DNA from: AC-37 sp036389295
Lineage (GTDB): Bacteria > Actinomycetota > Thermoleophilia > Solirubrobacterales > Thermoleophilaceae
Direction: 5' to 3'
DNA: 64,000 bases
Assembly: GCA_036389295.1 (NCBI GenBank)
Contig: DASVQB010000051.1
Span: forward strand, 41,575-105,574
This document shows positions 53,322 to 59,891 of this stretch, piece after piece (positions within the stretch are counted from its first letter, which is position 1; each line of letters begins with the position of its first letter). Both the position numbers and the translations under genes were made by a program. Under the pieces are notes generated by a model, which saw only the letters and a program-made list of their open reading frames with translations, made no database searches and was not told the origin of the DNA.

Positions 53322-54730
53322 ACGGTCCAGGTCCGGTTCGAGTGCAGGACCCGGCCCGGCGCCAGCCGGGGCTGGACGCGCGGCGGGATGGCCAGCTCGC
53401 CGGCGGTCAGCGGGTCGGTGTAGGCGAACAGCAGCGGCGGGTTGCGGTGGCCCCACTCGAGCGTCGACACGGAATCGGTCGGCCGGTCGAGCGACAGCGC
53501 GATGAGGGGGACGGCGCGGTGGTCCGTGGCCTTCATCTCCGAGCGCTCGGCGAGCGGTCGGACCTGCGGCGACCGGGCCGCGCGCTCGAGGTCGGCCTGC
53601 ATGCGGTGGAGCCCGTCCGTGAACGCCTGGAAGCGGTCCTGCCGGCGCAGGTCGCCGGGGATCGCGGCCGCGAGGCCGGCCGCCGCGCAGACCGACACGA
53701 CCTGGAGGGCGCGCCGCAGGCGGTGGCCGCGCGCGAGGGCGGTCCAGCCCGCCGCCGCCACGGCGCAGAAGAGCGCCAGCAGCACGCCCGGGACGAGCAG
53801 GTAGCGGTTGAGGATCGGCAGGCCGGCCACGCCGAGCCCCAGGAAGGTCAGCAGGCCGAGGCCGAGCATCGCCAGCGGCAGCAGGGCCCGCTCGTAGAGG
53901 ACGAGCACGGCCACGACGCAGCCGGCGAGCCCGGCGAGGGCGACGCCGGTGCCGAGGACGCTCTCCAGGTACTGCGGCGCGGTGTCGAAGGCGCCGCGCA
54001 GGTCGCGCGGGCGGTTGAGCTGCTCGGCGATCGAGCGGGTCGTGTGGAGCGAGAACAGCGGGTCGCCCGTCACGGCGAGGTCGGAGGCGGCCCAGGCGAG
54101 CGGGGCCGAGGCGGTCAGCGCGAGGGTCCTGACGCGGTCGCGGAGCCCGAGCGGCGGCAGGAGGTACAGGGCGTACGCGCCGGCGAGCACCCAGCCCTCG
54201 GGCCTGAGCAGGCCGGACAGCGAGAGGACGGCGAGGACGGGCGTGCCGCGGCGCGGGGAGCGCGCCTCCATCGCCGCGGCGAGGACGACCAGCGCCAGGT
54301 AGGGGACGTCGACCAGGGCCTGGGCGGTCTCGCCGCCGAGGGTCGCGCGGGTGAGCAGGACCGCCGCGAAGACGGCTCCGACCGGCGCGGAGAACAGGTG
54401 CGCGCCGAGCAGGTACCCGCCCGCGACCAGCAGCCCGAACGACAGCGCCGTGAGCGCCAGCAGGACCTCGTCGGCGGCGTCGCCGAGCGGCGCGAGGAGT
54501 ACGCAGACGGCGTTCAGCAGCGGGTGGGGGGTGGGGGCGCCGGCGGCCTCGTAGCCGGGCTGGTGGCCGTGGAAGAGCTGGTCGCCCCAGACGAGCGCCC
54601 ACGAGGCGTCGTAGCCCATCGCCCCCGGGCCGTAGAGGACCGCGGCGAGCGCCGCGACCGCCACGGTGGCGACGGCGATCCGCCCCCGCTCGCCGATGGC
54701 GATCCGCCCCCGCTCGCCGACGGCGCTCAC
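53219..54730 (-). CDS. Polytopic membrane protein, GT-C-glycosyltransferase-like
   Basis: 503 residues, about ten membrane segments. GYDASWALVWGDQLFHG near the N-terminus places an acidic residue in the first loop, as in dolichol/lipid-phosphate-sugar-dependent GT-C transferases (DUF2029/PMT-like). The N-terminal 20 residues contain an 8-residue tandem duplication (IGERGRIA). The last 35 codons lie opposite the glycosidase gene's end. GTG 54730 is the likely start. Substrate unknown; role in envelope sugar transfer is inferred. Confidence 0.65.
   Translation of the reverse strand: MSAVGERGRIAIGERGRIAVATVAVAALAAVLYGPGAMGYDASWALVWGDQLFHGHQPGYEAAGAPTPHPLLNAVCVLLAPLGDAADEVLLALTALSFGLLVAGGYLLGAHLFSAPVGAVFAAVLLTRATLGGETAQALVDVPYLALVVLAAAMEARSPRRGTPVLAVLSLSGLLRPEGWVLAGAYALYLLPPLGLRDRVRTLALTASAPLAWAASDLAVTGDPLFSLHTTRSIAEQLNRPRDLRGAFDTAPQYLESVLGTGVALAGLAGCVVAVLVLYERALLPLAMLGLGLLTFLGLGVAGLPILNRYLLVPGVLLALFCAVAAAGWTALARGHRLRRALQVVSVCAAAGLAAAIPGDLRRQDRFQAFTDGLHRMQADLERAARSPQVRPLAERSEMKATDHRAVPLIALSLDRPTDSVSTLEWGHRNPPLLFAYTDPLTAGELAIPPRVQPRLAPGRVLHSNRTWTVYLRRPAGAAATRKVRRPGLARLPAESSGVTATR
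54674..54720. repeat. 24-bp tandem repeat at the 5' end of the membrane-protein gene
   Basis: Two copies of GGCGATCCGCCCCCGCTCGC plus GA (54674-54696 and 54698-54720) lie in frame and encode the doubled GERGRIA octapeptide. Confidence 0.75.
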
Positions 54731-54974
54731 GCCGCCGCCGCCCGCAGCCGCCGGCTCCGGCGGCCCCGGTCTTCGGGGTCACGCGCCCCTCGGCACCGGC
54801 TCCGGCCGCCCCCATCGCCGTCGGCCTCCCGCACCCCCCACGGATGGCTTCGACCGCCCCCGCCACCGGCCTCCCCGACCCCCCGACCGTGGGTTGCGAC
54901 GCCCCCCGACCGGGCGCTCCGGCTCCGGTCCCCGCGCACCCCTCCAGTCAGGGGATCTGAATCGTTAAGAGCTA
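54731..54974. other. Non-coding C-rich stretch between divergent genes
   Basis: This region, between the membrane-protein start and the promoter of the PKD protein, is strongly C-rich on the plus strand and contains short repeats (CCCCCCGACCG at 54879 and 54902, 23 bases apart). No supported gene. It probably holds the promoter of the leftward membrane-protein gene, but no clear box is seen. Confidence 0.5.
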
Positions 54975-55004
54975 TTGACATCGCGCGCCGGGTGCGATTA
55001 CTCT
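54975..55004 (+). promoter_or_regulatory. Sigma70-type promoter of the PKD-repeat surface protein
   Basis: TTGACA (54975-54980) and TACTCT (54999-55004) are 18 bases apart in a local AT-rich island. The leader of about 75 bases ends with a strong ribosome-binding site (GAGGGGGAG) before ATG 55086. Confidence 0.65.
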
Positions 55005-55085
55005 GGCACAGAAGGACTCGTTCCCACTCCTTTTGGGTGGCCCATCGGTCAAAAGGGTGTGGGGTTTCCACCTAGAGGGGGAGAA

Positions 55086-56267
55086 ATGACCGATCGCGGA
55101 TCGCCGCCCAGGCGCGGCCGAACGCTCGTGGTTGCGCTCGTCGTGTCGATCGCCGGTGCGCTCGCGTTCGGCATCGTCGGTGCGTTCGGCAACGGCGCCG
55201 GCGGCGGCAGCGGTCATGGCGATCCCTGTCCGCCGGGCGGCTACGGCGGCCCGGGCTACGGCGGCCCCGGCTATGGAGGACCAGGGTACGGCGGCCCGGG
55301 CTACGGCGGTCCGGGCTATGGGGGGCCGGGCTATGGGGGGCCGGGCTACGGCGGCCCGGGATACGGGGGGCCGGGATACGGGGGGCCGGGATACGGTGGA
55401 CCCGGGCCCTGCCCGCCGTGCCCGCCGCCGGGCAACGGCAACGGCAACGGCCACGACGACAGCAACGGCCAGGGTCACGGCCAGGGCCAGGGCAGGGGCC
55501 ACTGCAAGGACGATTCGCCCACGGCGACGTTCACCTTCGACCCGTCCTCGCCGGAGGTCGGCCAGACCGTCCACTTCAGCGGCAGCGCGGACACGGACGG
55601 CCACGACCCGATCGTGAGCTGGCAGTGGGACTTCGACGGCGACGGGCAGTTCGACGACGGGAGCGGCCAGGAGATCGACCACGTCTTCACGAGCCCGGGC
55701 AAGGTCGACGTCGGCCTGCTGGTGACCGACGCGGGCGGCCAGACCGACACCTACAGCCACGAGGTGAACGTCCATCCCGCGAAGCCGAAGGACCCGGGGC
55801 CGAAGCCGAAGGACCCCGAGCAGCCGAAGGACCCGGGGCCGAAGCCGAAGGACCCCGAGCAGCCCACGGACCCGGGCCCGAAGGCGAAGGACCCGTCTCC
55901 GACTCCACCGGTCGCCGACACGACGCCTCCCAAGGTGAAGGCGGCGGCGACGTCGGGCCAGAAGCTCTCCGAGGTCGCGAGCAAGGGCCTCTCGATCGCC
56001 GTGTCGTGCTCGGAGGCCTGCGGCGCGAAGCTGACGGTCGCGTACGAGCCGAAGGGCTCGAAGGGGCCGAAGCTCAAGGGCGCGGCGGCGAGCGTGGGCA
56101 AGCGGCTGACGGCCGCGAGGCGGACGACGATCCGCGTCAAGCTCACCTCGAAGGCGAGGAAGGCGCTGCGGCGCAAGCGGAGCGCGACCTTCGCCCTCAC
56201 GATCGCCGCGGTCGACGACGCCGGCAACAAGGCGGGCCTCACCCGCCGCGTGACGATCAAGCGCTGA
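55086..56267 (+). CDS. Surface protein with GYGGP repeats and PKD domain
   Basis: 393 residues. A membrane anchor or signal segment (TLVVALVVSIAGALAFGIVG) precedes eleven tandem GYGGP units (55239-55403), then an NGNGNGHDDSNGQGHG linker, a PKD domain with PTATFTFDPSSPEVGQTVHF and WQWDFDGDGQFDD, a PKDPGPKPKDPEQ repeat region and a basic C-terminal beta domain (TIRVKLTSKARKALRRKRSA). Probably an abundant wall or matrix component. It has one of the few classical promoters plus strong ribosome-binding site in the window. Confidence 0.75.
   Translation: MTDRGSPPRRGRTLVVALVVSIAGALAFGIVGAFGNGAGGGSGHGDPCPPGGYGGPGYGGPGYGGPGYGGPGYGGPGYGGPGYGGPGYGGPGYGGPGYGGPGYGGPGPCPPCPPPGNGNGNGHDDSNGQGHGQGQGRGHCKDDSPTATFTFDPSSPEVGQTVHFSGSADTDGHDPIVSWQWDFDGDGQFDDGSGQEIDHVFTSPGKVDVGLLVTDAGGQTDTYSHEVNVHPAKPKDPGPKPKDPEQPKDPGPKPKDPEQPTDPGPKAKDPSPTPPVADTTPPKVKAAATSGQKLSEVASKGLSIAVSCSEACGAKLTVAYEPKGSKGPKLKGAAASVGKRLTAARRTTIRVKLTSKARKALRRKRSATFALTIAAVDDAGNKAGLTRRVTIKR
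55239..55403 (+). repeat. Eleven 15-bp GYGGP-coding tandem repeats
   Basis: Eleven in-frame units of GGNTAYGGNGGNCCN type. Third-base variation groups them: units 9-11 share GGATAC, while 6 and 7 share GGCTATGGGGGG, showing stepwise expansion. Likely variable in length between strains. Confidence 0.9.
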
Positions 56268-57381
56268 CGCCGGCCGGCAGCGCCTCGAGCAGCCGCTCGA
56301 GGCGCGGCGGCCCCTCGTCCTCGACGATCGCGCACGTGCCGGGCCAGTAGGGGCTGTCGGCGCCGCGCTCGCCCACGAGCGTCGGCTGCCAGACCCAGCT
56401 CCCCACGTTCACGAGCCGCCCGCCGCCGCGAAGGCCCCACTCGGAGCCGTCGTCCTCGGCCCACGGGCCGGAGCGGTGGGTGTGGCCGAACAGCGCGTGC
56501 GGCGGGTCCACGTCGAGCCGCGCGAGCGCCTCGACCATCCCGCGCAGCGCCGCGCGGCGGAGCTCGGCGCCGGAGAGGTCCGCGCTCAGCGGGCCGAGCC
56601 CGGCGCGGTTGAGCACCGCGACGGCGCCCGGGATCACCACGCCGCTGAGCGCGCGTCCCGCCAGGGTGCGCCGGCCGTTCGCGCCGCTCACCTGCCGCCA
56701 GACCGCGATCGAGGCGCCGCCCGCCGCCAGCCCGGCCGCCGGCCCGGAGGGGCGCCTTCGGCCCGCCCGCCCGGTCGCCTGCGCGAGGCTGAACGAGAGC
56801 GAGTAGAGCGGCCCGACCGCCGCCTCGTAGTCGTCCGCCGTGCGCGAGCCGGGCGGCAGCCCGCCGATCGCCCGCTCGGTGACCGCGACGCCGAGCCGCT
56901 CGAGCGTCGGCACCGTGTTGTGGCAGTCGAGGTAGTGGCCGTGCGTGGCGAAGACGTCGTCGCGGATCCAGGTGCCCGGGTAGGCGAGGACGAGCTCGGC
57001 GCCGCCCAGCCAGCCGGCGAACCGGCCGAGCGGGCCGGTGGCCGGCGCGGGCATCGAGCGGTCGACCGCGAGGGCGCCCTCCGGCCCCTCGAGCCTGCGC
57101 GCCTCGAGCAGCGGGCCCGCGAGCTGGTGGTCGTGGTTGCCCGGCACGATCGTCACGCGCTGCGGCCGGACGGCGTCGCCGAGCATCCGGAAGAGCGGCT
57201 CGGCGGCGCTCACGGCGGCGGCCAGCGGCCTGTCGCGGAGCTCGACGACGTCCCCGAGGAGGACCACGTGGTCGGCGCCGGCGATCCGATCCGCCAGCGT
57301 CGCGAGGACGGCGGGGTGCTCGGCGAGGGCCGGCTGGGCGGACCCGCCGACGTGCAGGTCCGAGAGCACCGCGGTCGTCAC
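56257..57381 (-). CDS. Metallophosphoesterase
   Basis: 374 residues. AVLSDLHVGG (Asp-His metal ligands), LLGDVVELRDRP (GD), VPGNHDHQ, HGHYLDCH and LFGHTHRSGPW are the five calcineurin-like phosphoesterase motifs, all intact. Middle part is long and may bind lipid or hold an accessory helix. Substrate unknown; UDP-diacylglucosamine-type or nucleotide substrates are possible. Converges with the PKD protein gene, 3' ends overlapping by 11 bases. Confidence 0.85.
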   Translation of the reverse strand: MTTAVLSDLHVGGSAQPALAEHPAVLATLADRIAGADHVVLLGDVVELRDRPLAAAVSAAEPLFRMLGDAVRPQRVTIVPGNHDHQLAGPLLEARRLEGPEGALAVDRSMPAPATGPLGRFAGWLGGAELVLAYPGTWIRDDVFATHGHYLDCHNTVPTLERLGVAVTERAIGGLPPGSRTADDYEAAVGPLYSLSFSLAQATGRAGRRRPSGPAAGLAAGGASIAVWRQVSGANGRRTLAGRALSGVVIPGAVAVLNRAGLGPLSADLSGAELRRAALRGMVEALARLDVDPPHALFGHTHRSGPWAEDDGSEWGLRGGGRLVNVGSWVWQPTLVGERGADSPYWPGTCAIVEDEGPPRLERLLEALPAGVSA

Positions 57382-57419
57382 CGGCGCATCATCGCAACCG
57401 CGAGTACCCTGGCCGCGCG

Positions 57420-58115
57420 ATGTCCCCGCTCTTCTGCCGTCACAACCGCTTCACGGCCGACTGCCCGATCTGCTCGAAGGGCACGGTGCTCGACCCCGAG
57501 CGCGGGACCGGCCGCCGCCCGGCCAAGCCCGCCTCGCGCCGGTCGGGCGGCCGGGCCGGCGCGGGCGGGCGGACCGCGGGCGGCGCGACCGGCACGCGGC
57601 AGTTCAGCGGTCCTCACGTGAAGGCCGGGCCGTACGAGCGCCCCGACGGCGGCCGCTACGAGGTGCGGCTCGAGCGGGTGCCCGGTGGGCTGCGCCTCGC
57701 GCAGTGGTCCGGGGGGTCGCTCGAGCGGCGCGCGCCGGAGCTGCCGGCGGCGGACCTGGCCGGCCTGGTGGCCGCCGCCCTGGAGGGCGACCTGCTCGAG
57801 GAGCGCGACCGGCGGGCGCTGGCCGCGGCCGTCCCGGCGGCGGAGCCGGTCGCCGCGTCCGCGGGGGCCGTGGACGGCGAGCCCGCCGGGGCGGCCCCCG
57901 GCGCCGGCGAGCCCTACGGGGCGAGCCCGGGCCGCGCGGGCGACATGCGCGAGGAGCTGCGCGTCGACGGCGTCGGCGACGGCCGCCTCCGGGTCGGCCG
58001 CTGGGTCTTCTGGCCCGGTCGGGGCTGGGAGCTCCAGGACGCGCCGCCGATGTTCCCCGCCGCCCGCTACGCGGAGGCGCTCGGCGGGGCCGCGCGCCGC
58101 GGCCTCCTCGGCTAG
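57420..58115 (+). CDS. Protein with N-terminal zinc motif, unknown
   Basis: 231 residues. The start MSPLFCRHNRFTADCPICSK places Cys6, His8, Cys15 and Cys18 as a compact zinc site. A Gly/Arg-rich linker follows (residues 28-65), then GPYERPDGGRYEVRLERVPG - LRLAQWSGG, a beta-rich region, and at the end LRVGRWVFWPGRGWELQDAP. A TACCCT box lies nine bases before the ATG. Not recognised. Confidence 0.6.
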   Translation: MSPLFCRHNRFTADCPICSKGTVLDPERGTGRRPAKPASRRSGGRAGAGGRTAGGATGTRQFSGPHVKAGPYERPDGGRYEVRLERVPGGLRLAQWSGGSLERRAPELPAADLAGLVAAALEGDLLEERDRRALAAAVPAAEPVAASAGAVDGEPAGAAPGAGEPYGASPGRAGDMREELRVDGVGDGRLRVGRWVFWPGRGWELQDAPPMFPAARYAEALGGAARRGLLG

Positions 58116-58203
58116 CCGCGCCGTAACGCTCCGTCGCCCAGCCCGGGCGTGACCCGCCGCCCACTCGAGGCGTGACCCGTCGCCCCAGCCCGAGGCCTGA
58201 CGC

Positions 58204-58809
58204 TTACGAGGCCGCGCCGCCTGCCCGGTCGGCGCCGTGGCGGCGCCGGAAGGCCCGCGCCTTGGCCCGGTTGCCGCACACGGCCATCGAGCACCAGGTG
58301 CTCGAGCGGTTGCGCGAGCGGTCGTAGAACGCCCACCCGCAGGTCTCCTCGGGGCACGCCTTCAACCGCTCCCAGGTGCCGTCGACCATCGAGCGGTAGG
58401 CGATCGCGAGCAGGGTCCCGAGCGCGCCGTCGAGGCCGCGGCGGGCCGGCTCCAGCCGCGCACCGCCCTCGCCGTCGAAGCGGACCACGAGCTGGGACGC
58501 GCGCGCCGCCGCGTTGACCGTCTCGAGCGCGTCCGCGTCGACCGGGGCGCCGTTGTTCGCGTGCAGCAGCAGGCGGAGCGCCTCGCGCAGCTCGATCGCG
58601 CGGCGCAGGTCGGGCTCGCCGAGCTTCGCGTTCCGGGCGATCAGGTCCCGCTCCGCCAGCCAGCGCCGCAGGGAGGCCGGGCTGTCGAGCTCCTCGATCC
58701 CGTCCTCGAGATCGACCGAGTTGACGAACCGCTGGAGCAGCGCCAGCTCGCCCGGGGCGGGCTCGCGGCTCGACTGGACGACTGCGGTCGGCTGCGGCTC
58801 TGGACTCAT
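58204..58809 (-). CDS. CGNR zinc-finger transcriptional regulator
   Basis: 201 residues from ATG 58809. N-terminal ABATE-type region (LLQRFVNSVDLEDGIEELDS, LRRAIELREALRLLLHANNG) and a C-terminal CGNR zinc finger (CPEETCGWAFYDRSRNRSST, WCSMAVCGNRAKARAFRRRH) with four cysteines. These are stress or antibiotic-responsive regulators. It is divergent from the two-gene operon at 58954, with palindromic sequence between, so it likely controls that operon and itself. Confidence 0.85.
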   Translation of the reverse strand: MSPEPQPTAVVQSSREPAPGELALLQRFVNSVDLEDGIEELDSPASLRRWLAERDLIARNAKLGEPDLRRAIELREALRLLLHANNGAPVDADALETVNAAARASQLVVRFDGEGGARLEPARRGLDGALGTLLAIAYRSMVDGTWERLKACPEETCGWAFYDRSRNRSSTWCSMAVCGNRAKARAFRRRHGADRAGGAAS

Positions 58810-58866
58810 GGTGACCAGCTTAGACCTGTCGCCGGTTATCGGCAACAGGAAAACCAGTGAAAGTGC

Positions 58867-58907
58867 TTGACAGGTGACGATAACTGGTATAAGGTTCATG
58901 CCAGTTA
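58867..58907. promoter_or_regulatory. Promoter and dyad between CGNR regulator and small operon
   Basis: TTGACA (58867-58872) and TATAAG (58888-58893) are 15 bases apart. TAACTGG (58881-58887) and CCAGTTA (58901-58907) form a perfect dyad overlapping the -10 box. This AT-rich patch is the only such sequence between the divergent genes and fits a regulator-operator arrangement. Confidence 0.6.
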
Positions 58908-58953
58908 CCAATCAAGCCAAGCCGCGGGCAGGGCGCTCGCGAGGAGGTCGGTC

Positions 58954-59376
58954 ATGCAACCGTCGCTTTCGGGAGAGATCAGTCGTCACAGGGCAGACGA
59001 GGTGCGCCGCGTCGGGGAGCTGGCGGCGTCGGCCGGGCTGTTCGCCCCGGCCGCGACCGCGGACCCGGCACCGGTCGCGATCCGGCTCGCCGGGAGCGAC
59101 GACCGCTCGGAGCTCGAGCGGCTCGCCGCCCTCGACTCCGCGCGGGTGCCGGCCGGCGAGACGCTCGTCGCCGAGGTGGGAGGGCGGATCCGCGCCGCCC
59201 TGTCGCTGAGCGGAGGCGGGGTAGTTGCCGATCCCTTCAGGCCGACCGGGAGCCTGGCCGCCCTGCTCGAGCTCCGGGCGAGGCAGCTCCGGGGCGAGGG
59301 CCGGAGCCACGCGGCCGCGCGCCGCCTGCTCGGCCACGCGCTCCCGGCCGCCGTCGTGCCGCGGAGACACGCGTGA
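58954..59376 (+). CDS. Short actinobacterial protein, GNAT-like segment
   Basis: 140 residues from ATG 58954, behind a strong GAGGAGGT. The middle (PVAIRLAGSDDRSELERLAA - LVAEVGGRIRAALSLSGG - VADPFRPTGSLAALLELRAR) follows the N-terminal half of GNAT acetyltransferases but has no acetyl-CoA motif. Similar short proteins are common in this group of Actinobacteria. It overlaps the cupin gene (GTGA), so the pair is co-translated. Confidence 0.65.
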   Translation: MQPSLSGEISRHRADEVRRVGELAASAGLFAPAATADPAPVAIRLAGSDDRSELERLAALDSARVPAGETLVAEVGGRIRAALSLSGGGVVADPFRPTGSLAALLELRARQLRGEGRSHAAARRLLGHALPAAVVPRRHA

Positions 59377-59819
59377 GCGCCGCCGACGACCGCTCGGCGG
59401 ACCCGGACGCCCGCCCGAGCGCCGCGGGCTTCCGGGTCGCCCGCCTAGCCGACCTGCCGACCGGCTCGATGGACGGCGACGTCGAGTGGCGACCGGTCCG
59501 CCACCACTTGGGCATCGCCGCCTTCGGGGCCGGCGCCTGGTCGGGCGACGCCGGCGTCGAGGTGATCGAGCGCCACGACGAGCACGCAGGCGGCGCCGAC
59601 GGCCACCAGGAGCTCTACTTCGTCGCGAGCGGCCGGGCTTCGTTCACGGTCGGCGGCGAGCGGGTCGACGCGCCGACCGGCACGCTCGTCGCGGTGACCG
59701 ACCCCGCGCTCGTCCGCGCGGCGGTCGCCGAGGAGGACGGCACGACGGTGCTCGCGATCGGCGCGCCCGAGGGCAGGCCCTACCGTGTCGCGCCCTGGGA
59801 GAGCCGCCGGGTCGGCTGA
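59373..59819 (+). CDS. Cupin-domain protein
   Basis: 148 residues from GTG 59373. DEHAGGADGHQELYFVASGR with FTVGGERVDAPTGTLVAVTD forms a single cupin barrel; the His-rich H-x-E part gives at least partial metal ligands. Such proteins bind small ligands or act as dioxygenase/isomerase-like sensors. Coupled to the short gene upstream and likely under the CGNR regulator. Confidence 0.75.
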   Translation: MSAADDRSADPDARPSAAGFRVARLADLPTGSMDGDVEWRPVRHHLGIAAFGAGAWSGDAGVEVIERHDEHAGGADGHQELYFVASGRASFTVGGERVDAPTGTLVAVTDPALVRAAVAEEDGTTVLAIGAPEGRPYRVAPWESRRVG

Positions 59820-59891
59820 GCGAAGCCGCGCCGGCCGGCGCCCCGGCGCGCCCGCCCGTCCCGTCGTCCCCCGAGCCTAGATTGGGGCACC

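Noticed and set aside
51704..55075. Open frame of over 1100 codons on the plus strand across the glycosidase and membrane-protein genes
   Set aside because: Very high GC keeps shadow frames open; its translation is low-complexity Arg/Gly/Ala and the real genes with signals and motifs lie in other frames.
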